From: Alphaproteobacteria bacterium UBA6324
Lineage (GTDB): Bacteria; Pseudomonadota; Alphaproteobacteria; CAAGCB01; CAG-977
Direction: 5' to 3'
Length of the DNA stretch: 64,000 nt
NCBI GenBank assembly: GCA_002439085.1
Contig: DJSW01000012.1
Span: forward strand, 13,668 to 77,667
The notes below the pieces were generated by a model, which saw nothing but the letters and a program-made list of their open reading frames with translations, did no database searches and was not told the DNA's origin. Shown in pieces: positions 53,479-62,695 of the stretch. The position numbers were made by a program, and so were the translations under genes. The number at the start of each line of letters is the position of its first letter. The first letter of the stretch is position 1.

Positions 53479-54458
53479 CATATGAAAACCTGACCGCGAA
53501 AAAAAGCGAATTGGAAAAGGCGGCGGAGCTGCCGGCGCAGGTGCGCGACGATTTGCGAAAGGAAATCGAGTTGGAAATCGCCTACGCCGGCGGGTATCTG
53601 GACGGATCGACCCTGACGCGCAAGGAAACGGCCGGCATTTTGTACGAGGACAAGGCCGTCGAACGCCATTCCCTGACCGAACACATCCGCGTTTTAAACT
53701 CGGCCAAAGTCTTTGAAATGATTTCCGAGCTGGCGCCGAAGGTCAACCACCAGATCGACGACGGCGACGTTAAAAACATCCATCGGATCGTCGTGCGGAA
53801 TCTGGACGATAAAAACGGCGGGATGTACCGCGGTTTTGCACTGAACTTTCCTGTCGGAAGCCATGAAATGCCCGATTCCGTCCGCGTCCAGCGCATGATG
53901 AGCGATTTCGGAATGTGGCTGTTCACCGCGCGCACGCTGCATCCGGCCGCATTGGCAGCGGAAGCGCATCTGCGGTTGATGACGATCATGCCGTTTGGAA
54001 CGGGAAACGCGGAAACGGCGCGGTTTTTGATGAACCTGATCCTGATGCGCCACGGGTATCCGCCCGCTTTGTTTTCCCGTCGCGAAAAAAAGGAATACTG
54101 GGAAACGCTGGAAAAGGCGATCTTTAAAAACGACCGCGAGGATTACGACAAGCTGGTCGGCCGCGCCGTCGCCAGATCGCTGGATCAGCATATTCGGGCG
54201 ACGCGGAATCACGCGGTGCAGGAAACGGAACACGATCCCTATTTCATGCGTATCGGCCAACTGGCCAAGGAATCGGGCGAACGCGTGTCCACCCTGCGCT
54301 ATTGGACGGGAATGGGGTTGTTGGAAACCGCGGGCAAAACGTCGGCGGACTACACGCTGTATTCGTCCGAGATTCTGCCTAAAATACAGCGGTTGAAAGA
54401 ATTGAAGGCGCAGCGTTTCACTTTGGACGAGATTCGCGCCAAAATGCGGGATGAATAA
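53475..54458 (+). CDS. Degenerate Fic domain fused to a MerR-type HTH
   Basis: This 327-residue protein has an N-terminal Fic module (about 35-245) with the leading segment GGYLDGSTLTRKETAGILYED. The core motif, normally HPFx(D/E)GNGRxxR, reads MPFGTGNAETAR at 172-183. The catalytic His is Met172, the acid is Thr176, Gly is Ala179 and the first Arg is Glu180; only the last Arg is kept. AMP transfer is therefore unlikely. A MerR-type HTH follows at 258-325 (MRIGQLAKESGERVSTLRYWTGMGLL). It overlaps gltA by four bases. A metabolite- or protein-sensing transcription factor of the TCA operon is a reasonable guess. Confidence 0.8.
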   Translation: MTYENLTAKKSELEKAAELPAQVRDDLRKEIELEIAYAGGYLDGSTLTRKETAGILYEDKAVERHSLTEHIRVLNSAKVFEMISELAPKVNHQIDDGDVKNIHRIVVRNLDDKNGGMYRGFALNFPVGSHEMPDSVRVQRMMSDFGMWLFTARTLHPAALAAEAHLRLMTIMPFGTGNAETARFLMNLILMRHGYPPALFSRREKKEYWETLEKAIFKNDREDYDKLVGRAVARSLDQHIRATRNHAVQETEHDPYFMRIGQLAKESGERVSTLRYWTGMGLLETAGKTSADYTLYSSEILPKIQRLKELKAQRFTLDEIRAKMRDE

Positions 54459-55944
54459 GATGAAAAACGAAGATTGCGCCGTTTTGGAACGCCGGTTTGA
54501 AGAAGTCGGCCGGCTGGGGTACGTCGGCGCGTTGATCGGGTGGGACGCGCGCGTCTGCGCTCCTGAAAAGGCGTCGGACGAACAGGGCGACATGATGGCC
54601 GGACTGGCGCGGCGTCAGCACGAAATCATGACGCGCGACGATTGGGGCGGCTTGTTCGACCGTTTGAAAACGGCGGACGACTTGGACGATTGGCAGCGGG
54701 CGAACGTGCGCGAAGCCGAACGCGAATGGATTTATGAAACCGCGCTTCCCGACGATTTGTGCGCGCGCGGCGCCATCGCGTCCAACCGCGGGCAGGCCGT
54801 GTGGGCGAAAGCCAAGGCTGAAAACGATTTCAAGGCGTTCGCCCCGTGTTTGAAAGAGCTGGTCGCGATCGCGCGGGAAACGGCCGCCTGTTTGGCGCGA
54901 AAAACGGGCGCGGCCGATTACGACGCTTTGCTGGATATGTTCCAGCCGGGGATGAACGTCCGGAAATTGGACGAGATGTTCGCCGAGCTGAAAGCGTTTT
55001 TGCCCGACTTTATCGAAAATGCGCGTTTGCGCGGGAAACGCCCGCCCGAACCGTTTGAAAAAACGTATTCCGCCGCCGAACAGACGGCGTTTTGCGAACG
55101 GTTGATGCGGGTGATGGGATTCGATTTTTCCCGCGGGCGGCTGGATATGCGCGATTCCGCTTTTCAAACCAGCTGCGGGCGCGACGATATGCGCGTCGTC
55201 GGACGGTTGAGCGAATCCGATCCGCTGCGCGCGGTGGCGGCCGTCATGCACGAAACGGGGCACGCTTTGTACGAACAGGGATTGCCGCGCGAACATATGT
55301 TCCAGCCCGTCGGAAAACCGCGCGGCATGGCGGCGCACGAAAGCCAATCCCTGCTGATGGCGTGTGCGGTGTTGCAAAACGACTCTTTCCTGCGTTGGCT
55401 GTCGGGTGAAATGACGCGTTTTTACAATACGGACGAATGTTCTTTCGACCGGCTGAAAGCGCGGCTGCGCCGCGTCGAACCGTCGCTGATCCGCATTGAC
55501 GCCGACGACGCGACCTATCCCCTGCACATCATTTTGCGTTACGAACTGGAAAAGGAATTGATCCGCGGCGGGTTGGAGGTCGAAGACCTGCCCGAAGCGT
55601 GGAACGTCAAAATGCGCGAATATTTGGGCGTCGTTCCGCAAACGGACGCCGAAGGGTGTTTGCAGGACATCCATTGGGCGAGCGGCAGTTTCGGCTATTT
55701 CCCCGACTATACGGTCGGCGCGGTGGCGGCCGCGCAGTTTTTCGACGCCGCGCGCAAAGCCGTCCCCGATTTGGACGGCCGGCTGGGGGCGGGGGATTTT
55801 TCGGCGTTGAAAGAATGGCTGAACAAAAACGTTCACGCCTGCGCGTCGAAATACGGGTTTGACGAATTGATCCGGCGCGCGACAGGCGACGATTTGTCCG
55901 TCCGCGCGTTCAAAAACGCCCTGTCGGAACGTTACGGTGCGTGA
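54451..55944 (+). CDS. M32 family metallocarboxypeptidase
   Basis: The 497-residue protein is helical, with zinc motif HETGH at 267-271 in VMHETGHALYEQG and the IHWASGSFGYFPDY segment near residue 410 that marks the Taq carboxypeptidase family. An early GWDA and GMAAHESQSL are also typical. It is cytosolic. The ATG at 54451 overlaps the Fic-MerR gene by eight bases; a second ATG at 54460 is equally plausible. It is the last gene of the transcript. Confidence 0.9.
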   Translation: MNKMKNEDCAVLERRFEEVGRLGYVGALIGWDARVCAPEKASDEQGDMMAGLARRQHEIMTRDDWGGLFDRLKTADDLDDWQRANVREAEREWIYETALPDDLCARGAIASNRGQAVWAKAKAENDFKAFAPCLKELVAIARETAACLARKTGAADYDALLDMFQPGMNVRKLDEMFAELKAFLPDFIENARLRGKRPPEPFEKTYSAAEQTAFCERLMRVMGFDFSRGRLDMRDSAFQTSCGRDDMRVVGRLSESDPLRAVAAVMHETGHALYEQGLPREHMFQPVGKPRGMAAHESQSLLMACAVLQNDSFLRWLSGEMTRFYNTDECSFDRLKARLRRVEPSLIRIDADDATYPLHIILRYELEKELIRGGLEVEDLPEAWNVKMREYLGVVPQTDAEGCLQDIHWASGSFGYFPDYTVGAVAAAQFFDAARKAVPDLDGRLGAGDFSALKEWLNKNVHACASKYGFDELIRRATGDDLSVRAFKNALSERYGA

Positions 55945-56034
55945 TGCGGCGGCCAAAAGCACTTTTTTGTTTCTTTTAAAGTGGATTCAAGGTAAAACAA
56001 ACACAAGTTTCCTTTAACCGAAGATTGGTTTGAA

Positions 56035-57207
56035 ATGACAAAAAACGCCGCATCGGGGCTGTTGCCCGTGGGAATGTCGGATCTGCTGCCTCCTTTCGCC
56101 GCGGCGGAAGCCGAAGCGGCCGCGCAGGCCGTCGCCGTGTTTGACGCCTGCGGTTATCAGCGCGTGACCCCGCCTTTGCTGGAATTTGAAGAAACGTTGA
56201 TCGGCGACGACGATTTGTCCTGCCGGACGTTCCGTGTCACGGACGCCGTTTCGGGAAAAATCATGGGCGTGCGCGCCGATATGACGCCGCAAATCGGCCG
56301 GATCGCCGCCACGCGGCTGAAAAACGAACCCAGACCTTTGCGGCTGGCCTACGCCGGTTACGTCGTGCGGACGTTTCCCGACCGCCTCCATTCCGCGCGG
56401 CAGGTGCTGCAGGTCGGCGCGGAGCTGATCGGCGCGGATTGCGCGAAAGCGGACGCCGAAATCGTTTTGACGGCGGCGGAGGCTTTGGAACGGCTGGGGG
56501 TGAAATCGTTCGTGTTCGATTTGAACCTGCCGACGCTGTTCCCGGCGTTGTGCGCGGCGTGGGGCGTCGCCGGCGACGACCGCGAAAAATTGACGGAAGT
56601 TTTGAATCAAAAGGATTTTTCCGCCGCGCTGGCCATTTGGGACACGCTGGGGAAAAAAGCGCGGGATCAAAAATCGGTTTTCGAGGCCTTGTTTCAGGCG
56701 TTCGGGGAAAGCGGCCGCGCGCTGGATGTTTTGCGTCCGCTGCTGTTGCCGGACGAAGCCGCCGCCGAACGCGCCCGTCTGGTCGAGGTCGTTTCCCTGC
56801 TGAACGCGGAAAAGCCCGATCTGGACTTGACGGTTGATGTGTTGGAAAACCGCGGGTTTGAATACCACCGCGGCGTCGGTTTTTCGATCTTTTCCAACCG
56901 GAGCGACCGCGAATTGGGGCGCGGCGGGCGGTACATCGCGGGAACGAATGTCGGGGCGTGCGAACCCGCGACGGGCGTGACGCTGTTCATGGCCGATATT
57001 CTGGACGTTCACAATCCCGATCAAAATCGGGAAAGGGTTTATGTGCCTTGCGGCGTTCCGTTCGCCGACGCGGCGAAGCTGCGCGCGCAAGGGTTCGCGA
57101 CCGTTTGCGGATTAAGGGCGGGCGGTGACGAAGAGGCGCGGCGGCTGGGATGCGGCCGCATTTACACAGGCGGTCGGGTACAACCGCTGCAGTTAACAAG
57201 GAGCTGA
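56035..57207 (+). CDS. hisZ: ATP phosphoribosyltransferase regulatory subunit HisZ
   Basis: The 390-residue protein resembles the catalytic core of histidyl-tRNA synthetase but lacks the anticodon domain, as HisZ does. Motif 2-like segments are GVRADMTPQIGRIAATRL and LRLAYAGYVVRTF, and the histidine-binding loop is ENRGFEYHRGVGFSIF. It partners with the short form of HisG to make the first enzyme of histidine synthesis. It is four bases from purA, a common alphaproteobacterial pairing. Confidence 0.93.
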   Translation: MTKNAASGLLPVGMSDLLPPFAAAEAEAAAQAVAVFDACGYQRVTPPLLEFEETLIGDDDLSCRTFRVTDAVSGKIMGVRADMTPQIGRIAATRLKNEPRPLRLAYAGYVVRTFPDRLHSARQVLQVGAELIGADCAKADAEIVLTAAEALERLGVKSFVFDLNLPTLFPALCAAWGVAGDDREKLTEVLNQKDFSAALAIWDTLGKKARDQKSVFEALFQAFGESGRALDVLRPLLLPDEAAAERARLVEVVSLLNAEKPDLDLTVDVLENRGFEYHRGVGFSIFSNRSDRELGRGGRYIAGTNVGACEPATGVTLFMADILDVHNPDQNRERVYVPCGVPFADAAKLRAQGFATVCGLRAGGDEEARRLGCGRIYTGGRVQPLQLTRS

Positions 57208-57211
57208 TAAT

Positions 57212-58501
57212 ATGACCAATATCGTAATCATCGGGGCGCAGTGGGGCGACGAAGGCAAAGGCAAAATCGTCGATCTGATGAGCGAAAAAGCCGATGTCGT
57301 CGTCCGTTTTCAGGGCGGAAACAACGCCGGTCACACGTTGGTGGTTGACGGCGTGACGTACAAGCTGTCGCTGTTGCCGTCGGGCATCGTGCGCAAAAAG
57401 CTGTCCGTCGTCGGCAACGGCGTCGTGGTCGATCCGTGGGCTTTGCGCGATGAAATCGCCCGCGTCGCGGCGTTGGGGACGCAGGTCACGCCCGACGTGT
57501 TGAAAGTGTCCGATCAGGCGACCCTGATCCTGCCCTTGCACCGCGAATTGGATCATATGAGTGAAGAAGCCGCCGGCAAAGGCAAAATCGGGACGACCGG
57601 CCGCGGCATCGGCCCCGCTTATCAGGATAAAGTCGGCCGCCGCGCCATCCGCGTCGGCGATTTGGCCGAAAAGGAAACGCTGGAAGCCAAAGTGGACAAT
57701 CTGTTACTGTTCCACAACGCTTTGCGCAAAGGGTGGGGACAACCCGAAGTGGACAAGGCCGAATTGATGAAACAGCTGGACGAAATCGCCGGTTTCATCC
57801 TGCCGTTCGCCGTCCCCGCATGGAAAATCCTGTCCGAACAGCTGAAACAGGGTAAAAACCTGCTGTTTGAAGGCGCGCAGGCCACAATGTTGGACAACGA
57901 TTTCGGCACTTATCCGTTTGTGACTTCGTCCAACACCATCGCGGGACAGGCGGCTGTCGGCGCGGGCGTCGGCATGAAAGAAATCGACAAGGTCGTCGGC
58001 GTGGTCAAAGCGTACACGACACGCGTCGGCGCGGGGCCGTTTCCGACCGAACTGTTTGACGCAGACGGCGACAGCATCCGCGAAGTCGGCCGCGAATTCG
58101 GCACGGTGACGGGGCGTCCGCGCCGTTGCGGGTGGTTCGACGCCGTTTTGGTGCGTCAGGCGGTCGCGGTCAACGGTGTGCAGAATCTGGCCGTGATGAA
58201 GCTGGACATTCTGGATCAGTTCGACGAAATCAAGGTTTGCGTCGGTTACGAACTGAACGGCAAAAAGCTGGACTATTTCCCGATGCAGATGAACGCGCAG
58301 GCGTCCGTCAAGCCGGTGTACGAAAGGTTGCCGGGGTGGAAATCCTCGACGTTCGGGATTCGCGAATACGACAAACTGCCCGAAAACGCCAAAAAATATA
58401 TCGCCCGTTTGGAAGAGCTGGTCGGCGTCAAGGTCGGCATGATCTCCACCAGTCCGGAACGCGAAGACACGATCATCCGCATCGATCCGTATCGGGATTG
58501 A
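57212..58501 (+). CDS. purA: Adenylosuccinate synthetase
   Basis: The 429-residue enzyme joins IMP and aspartate using GTP, in AMP synthesis. It has the P-loop GAQWGDEGKGKIVD, the NNAGHT active site, GTTGRGIGPAYQDK, and the IMP-binding FEGAQATMLD. Length is standard. It follows hisZ with AAGGAG in the gap and ends at a terminator. Confidence 0.97.
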   Translation: MTNIVIIGAQWGDEGKGKIVDLMSEKADVVVRFQGGNNAGHTLVVDGVTYKLSLLPSGIVRKKLSVVGNGVVVDPWALRDEIARVAALGTQVTPDVLKVSDQATLILPLHRELDHMSEEAAGKGKIGTTGRGIGPAYQDKVGRRAIRVGDLAEKETLEAKVDNLLLFHNALRKGWGQPEVDKAELMKQLDEIAGFILPFAVPAWKILSEQLKQGKNLLFEGAQATMLDNDFGTYPFVTSSNTIAGQAAVGAGVGMKEIDKVVGVVKAYTTRVGAGPFPTELFDADGDSIREVGREFGTVTGRPRRCGWFDAVLVRQAVAVNGVQNLAVMKLDILDQFDEIKVCVGYELNGKKLDYFPMQMNAQASVKPVYERLPGWKSSTFGIREYDKLPENAKKYIARLEELVGVKVGMISTSPEREDTIIRIDPYRD

Positions 58502-58539
58502 TAAAAAACTTTATATTTTCCGAAAAATCGTGTAAATTG

Positions 58540-58572
58540 ACAGGGTTGGGCAGAACGCCCGACCCTGTTTCA
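58540..58572 (+). terminator. Intrinsic terminator after purA
   Basis: ACAGGGT-T-GGGC pairs with GCCC-G-ACCCTGT, followed by T-rich sequence. Confidence 0.85.
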
Positions 58573-58597
58573 TTTTTTTGACGCCCAGAAGGATACG

Positions 58598-60655
58598 ATG
58601 ACAGAAAAAGAAGATTCCCAACAGCCGGATCAGGCCGCCGTCCCGTCGGGCGTGTTTGCGTCGCGAAAGGGCGTGTCCGCCCTTGTCAAAGGGAAGTACC
58701 GCGTTTACGCCGATCTGCCCCTGCCGATGCTGGATATGCCGCATGCCAAGGCGTTTCAGGCCGAAGAGGTGTCTTCGCCCGACCACAAGATTTTCGCATT
58801 GGTCTGCGATCCCGAAATTCCGGTCAGAAAAGATCATATCAAAAGCAGAATCGGCGTGAAAATGGAAGGCATCCTGCCGTTGGCGGACGCCGGCGTCGCG
58901 CTATGGCCGCCGATCGGGCGCAAAACGATGATCCTGCTGTACGAAATGCCGTTGGGCGGCCGCGTCGTGTATTCCAAAAACTACGGCAAGCTGCTGCCGG
59001 AGGAAGAGGCCGAAAAAATCACCCGCTGGATCCGGCCGTTGCTGATGGGGATCAACAACCTGTCCATGCGCGGGTTGACGCACAGGGAGATCCGGCCGGA
59101 TAACCTGTTTTTCTTGGACGCGGAAAAAACAAAAGTCGTTTGGGGGGACTGCATTTCCTGTCCGCCCGCGTTTGACCAGCCGTCCGTGTATGAAACGATC
59201 GAATCGTCGATGTGTTCGCCGGCCGGCCGCGGCAACGGGATGACATCGGACGATATGTACGCGTTCGGGGCGACGCTGATCAGTTTGGAGCTGGGGTTCA
59301 ATCCGGTCGAAAGCTTGTCGGCCGAAGAATTGCTGGAATTGAAAATTCACAAGGGGTCTTATGCCTCTTTGATCGGGGAAAGCCGCGTTTCGCTGGCCTT
59401 GATAGAATTGCTGCGCGGTTTGCTGGCGGACAACATCACGCAAAGGTGGGACGTGTCGTCGGCGCAGCTGTGGGCGGACGGGCGGCGTTTGACGCCGGTT
59501 CAGGCCAAAACGGTCAAGGCGTCGCAACGGCCGTTTTTGTTCAACAACGTCGAATATTATTCCTACCGCACTTTGGCATACGCCTTTTCCAAAAACTGGG
59601 ATACGGCCGCCGAAGCCATCCGTTCCGAAAAGCTGCAGGCGTGGTTGGTTCGCGGGTTTGAGGACAAAGACACCGCCGGAGCGATTGAAAAGTCGGCGGA
59701 TATGGCTTTGGTGCGGTTTTCGACCAAGGAAAAGCAGGACGATTTTCTGATCGCCCGCGCGTGCATGATCCTTGACCCGACCGCGCCGCTGCGGGTGCGC
59801 GACTGCGCGTTCAAACCCGATGCCGTCGGCCAGATGCTGGCGGTGTACGCCAACGACGAAAAAATGCTGAAAACGCTGATCGGGCTGATCGCCACGGGGT
59901 ATGTGGAAAGCTGGTACGTCCTGCACCGCGACAGGGTGGCGGAACAGCAAGTCAAAAGTATGCAGATGGTGCTGCAAAAACCCGAATTGGGCATGGGGAT
60001 CGAACGGCTGATGTACGATTTGAACGAAGGGCTGCCGTGTCAAAGCCCCCTGATCGTCAGGGATTACGTTGATGAAATCAGCAGCCTGCTGCCCGCTTTG
60101 GAGGGCGTCGCCAAACGCAACAGCAGCAAAATGAACCCGATCGACCGGCATATCGTCGCGTTTATCGCGGTGAAATTCGGAACGAAAGTGTCCGACCAGA
60201 TCGCCATGCTGAATTCGCCGAAAGAAAGCGTTTCGACGCAGGGGATGTTGCATATCTTTTCGGCTTTGCAGCGCACGTTCGGCCCTGAAAAGCTTTATTC
60301 TTTCTGCGCGTGGATCGGCGGGACGCTGGCGCCCATCATCAACGGATACCACAGTTTGGAAAAACGCCGCCAGCTGGAAAAAAATCTGCCGAAACTGGTG
60401 CGGAAAGGCAGTTTGCCGGACATATTGGCCGCTTTGGACGACCGGCAGGAACGTTTGCTGGACATGAGCTATTTTGAACAGGCCAAAAAAGAATACGCCA
60501 AGCTGTCCGAGGAAATCGAATTTCTGGACGGCAACCGCGAAAAACGCGAGGAAGAGGGGCTGTATCTGGGGCGGCAGGTCGCGGCGACGGTTTCGTTCGG
60601 CGTGGCGGTTTTGACGATGTTTCTGTTGCTGTTGACGCAGTTTTTAAGGGGATAG
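58598..60655 (+). CDS. Degenerate Ser/Thr protein kinase with C-terminal membrane anchor
   Basis: This 685-residue protein has a kinase-like domain (about 30-310), a long helical region, and one membrane helix near the C-terminus (about 662-682). The catalytic loop reads THREIRPDN at 161-169, with Glu164 instead of the HRD aspartate and Arg166 instead of lysine; Asn169 is kept. The DFG triplet is D-C-I at 184-186. SDDMYAFG matches the later SxDxYxFG helix. An active glycine loop is not evident. It is likely a pseudokinase or weak kinase on the cytoplasmic face. The next gene begins two bases later, so it is coupled to a membrane protein. Confidence 0.8.
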   Translation: MTEKEDSQQPDQAAVPSGVFASRKGVSALVKGKYRVYADLPLPMLDMPHAKAFQAEEVSSPDHKIFALVCDPEIPVRKDHIKSRIGVKMEGILPLADAGVALWPPIGRKTMILLYEMPLGGRVVYSKNYGKLLPEEEAEKITRWIRPLLMGINNLSMRGLTHREIRPDNLFFLDAEKTKVVWGDCISCPPAFDQPSVYETIESSMCSPAGRGNGMTSDDMYAFGATLISLELGFNPVESLSAEELLELKIHKGSYASLIGESRVSLALIELLRGLLADNITQRWDVSSAQLWADGRRLTPVQAKTVKASQRPFLFNNVEYYSYRTLAYAFSKNWDTAAEAIRSEKLQAWLVRGFEDKDTAGAIEKSADMALVRFSTKEKQDDFLIARACMILDPTAPLRVRDCAFKPDAVGQMLAVYANDEKMLKTLIGLIATGYVESWYVLHRDRVAEQQVKSMQMVLQKPELGMGIERLMYDLNEGLPCQSPLIVRDYVDEISSLLPALEGVAKRNSSKMNPIDRHIVAFIAVKFGTKVSDQIAMLNSPKESVSTQGMLHIFSALQRTFGPEKLYSFCAWIGGTLAPIINGYHSLEKRRQLEKNLPKLVRKGSLPDILAALDDRQERLLDMSYFEQAKKEYAKLSEEIEFLDGNREKREEEGLYLGRQVAATVSFGVAVLTMFLLLLTQFLRG

Positions 60656-60657
60656 CC

Positions 60658-61230
60658 ATGGTCAAAAAAGAAACGGCGGTCGCCGGAAAAACCAAAAAAC
60701 GCAAGGGGCGGTTCAGCTCTTTCATGTCGCTGTCCCTGTCCTTTCTGATTTTGTTCCCGATGCTGCTGTTGATGCTGCCGACGGTTGTGTTCATGTTTTT
60801 AAGTATGCTGCCGACCTTGGTCGCGTTGGTGGTTGACGCCGGTTCCAAAATGCGGGCGAAATATAAATGGCTGTGCATCGGCGGCGTGAATTTCGCGGGC
60901 GCGCTGCCGTTTTTGTTCAAACTCTGGTTCGGCAGCAACACGTTGGACGGTGCGATCGACCTGTTCATCAACGGCGTCGCCTTTATCATCATCTATCTGG
61001 CCGCGGCTGTCGGGTGGGTGTTCTATCGCTGCATCCCGCCCGTCGTTTTGAATTGCGTTGAAATGTCGGATCAGCGCCGCGTCGTGTATTTGCGCGAACT
61101 GCAGGCCAAATTGGTCGCGAAATGGGGCGAGGAAGTCGCGGAGGGCGTCGAAATCAAAACGCCGCAGTTTCCCGCCGCCGTCGCCAGAAAATCCGCCGCG
61201 CCGGACGCCGTTAAAACGCCGGCGGACTGA
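60658..61230 (+). CDS. Membrane protein coupled to the kinase-like gene
   Basis: The 190-residue product has a basic N-terminus (MVKKETAVAGKTKKRKGR), about four hydrophobic helices (21-42, 43-60, 75-90, 99-122), and a soluble helical C-terminus of about 60 residues ending in Ala/Pro/Lys-rich sequence. It lies two bases after the kinase-like gene, so they may form a membrane complex. Its 3' end overlaps trkH on the other strand by 20 bases. The family is not recognised. Confidence 0.7.
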   Translation: MVKKETAVAGKTKKRKGRFSSFMSLSLSFLILFPMLLLMLPTVVFMFLSMLPTLVALVVDAGSKMRAKYKWLCIGGVNFAGALPFLFKLWFGSNTLDGAIDLFINGVAFIIIYLAAAVGWVFYRCIPPVVLNCVEMSDQRRVVYLRELQAKLVAKWGEEVAEGVEIKTPQFPAAVARKSAAPDAVKTPAD

Positions 61231-62686
61231 TTGATTTCTTTTCCCTGCGCCACGCCAGCGGCAGCAACAGGACGAAAACGGTCATATATTCCAAACGTCC
61301 CAGCATCATATCGCCGGCCAACAGCCATTTCGCGGCGTCGGGCAGGTTGTAAAATCCGCCTTGCGCGCCGACGACGGAACCGAACGCCACGCCCGTGTTT
61401 CCCAATCCGGACAGCGTTGCCGTGATCGCGGTGGTGAAATCCAGCCCGATCAGCGACAATAGCAGGACGGACACCAGAAACGACAGCAGGAAAATCACCA
61501 TGAAAACAAACACGCCGGAGGAAATTTCTTCGGTCAGCGGTTTGCCGTTATATTTGGCGATGAATATGCCGTGCGGCAGAATTTTGCGGCGCAGGTACTG
61601 CATGGATGCCAGATACATGATGTTGAAACGGAAAATCTTGATCCCGCCCGATGTCGATCCGCTGCACGCGCCGATCGGCAGCAGGAACGTGAAAAACATG
61701 ACGGCGAAATTCCCCCAGCTTTCGATGTCGCTGTTTAAAAAACCGGACGACGTGACGATCGAAATGAAGCTGAACGCCGCGTAGCGCAGGCTGTCGATCA
61801 GGGGAACCTGACGCGTCGTCATCAAATACAATGTCAAAATGAACGTGCCGGTCAGGAAAAAGTAAACGTACGTCCGGATCTGCAGGTCTTCGCGCACATA
61901 ACGGGCGTTGCGTTTGAACAGGAAATACGAAACCAGCAAAGGCATTCCGCACACGAACATGAAAAACGTCAAAATCCATTGCGATGCGACGGGCAGTTCC
62001 ATTGCGGACGACGCGCGCGGGGCGAACCCGCCCGTCGGAACGGTCGTCATGCTGTATGCCGCGGATTCAAACGCGTCCAATCCGGAAACGTACAGCGCCG
62101 CCGCGCATAAAACGGTCAGCAGGGTATATACGATCATGATCGTTTTGATGATTTGCGACGTTTTCGGCATGGTCTTGTCCGATTTGTCGGACGATTCCGT
62201 CGCGTACAGTTGCATCCCGCCGATTCGCAATAAAGGCAGGATGCCCAGCGCGATGACGATGATCCCGACGCCGCCGAACCATTGCAGCATCGCCCGCCAC
62301 AACAATATGCCCTTTGGCGCGGCGGACAGGTCTTTGATCACCGTCGCGCCCATGGTTGTCAGGCCTGACATGGCTTCAAAAAAGGAATCCGTGTATCCCA
62401 GCGGGGCGGGGGAAAAGAAAAACGGCAGGGCGGAAAACGCGCAGACCAGCAGCCACACCAGCGACGTTGTCAAATACATTTCGCGCACGGTCAGCTTTTC
62501 ATACTTGTCGTAAAAGGTCGCGACAAACAGCGCGCCGAAAAATGATGTGACAACGGCCGCCTGCCAAAACGCGCGCGCCGAAACACCGTCGCCGGCGGAA
62601 TGATCCACAATCGCCGGAATGATCATGGTCAGTCCGAACACGATCAAAATGCACCCCGACACGAAAAAGGTGATGCCCGCCCGCAT
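61211..62686 (-). CDS. trkH: TrkH/KtrB-type potassium uptake channel
   Basis: The 491-residue protein has about ten to twelve hydrophobic segments arranged as four M1-P-M2 repeats. Pore loops with the filter glycines are SGLTTMGATV, TVPTGGFAP, VTSSGFLNSD and LGNTGVAFG. The basic stretch between repeats is as in TrkH. It usually works with TrkA, which is not in the window. Placed nine bases upstream of the aminopeptidase start region on the same strand as that gene. Confidence 0.93.
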   Translation of the reverse strand: MRAGITFFVSGCILIVFGLTMIIPAIVDHSAGDGVSARAFWQAAVVTSFFGALFVATFYDKYEKLTVREMYLTTSLVWLLVCAFSALPFFFSPAPLGYTDSFFEAMSGLTTMGATVIKDLSAAPKGILLWRAMLQWFGGVGIIVIALGILPLLRIGGMQLYATESSDKSDKTMPKTSQIIKTIMIVYTLLTVLCAAALYVSGLDAFESAAYSMTTVPTGGFAPRASSAMELPVASQWILTFFMFVCGMPLLVSYFLFKRNARYVREDLQIRTYVYFFLTGTFILTLYLMTTRQVPLIDSLRYAAFSFISIVTSSGFLNSDIESWGNFAVMFFTFLLPIGACSGSTSGGIKIFRFNIMYLASMQYLRRKILPHGIFIAKYNGKPLTEEISSGVFVFMVIFLLSFLVSVLLLSLIGLDFTTAITATLSGLGNTGVAFGSVVGAQGGFYNLPDAAKWLLAGDMMLGRLEYMTVFVLLLPLAWRREKKSISPPAF

Positions 62687-62695
62687 GGAAAACCC

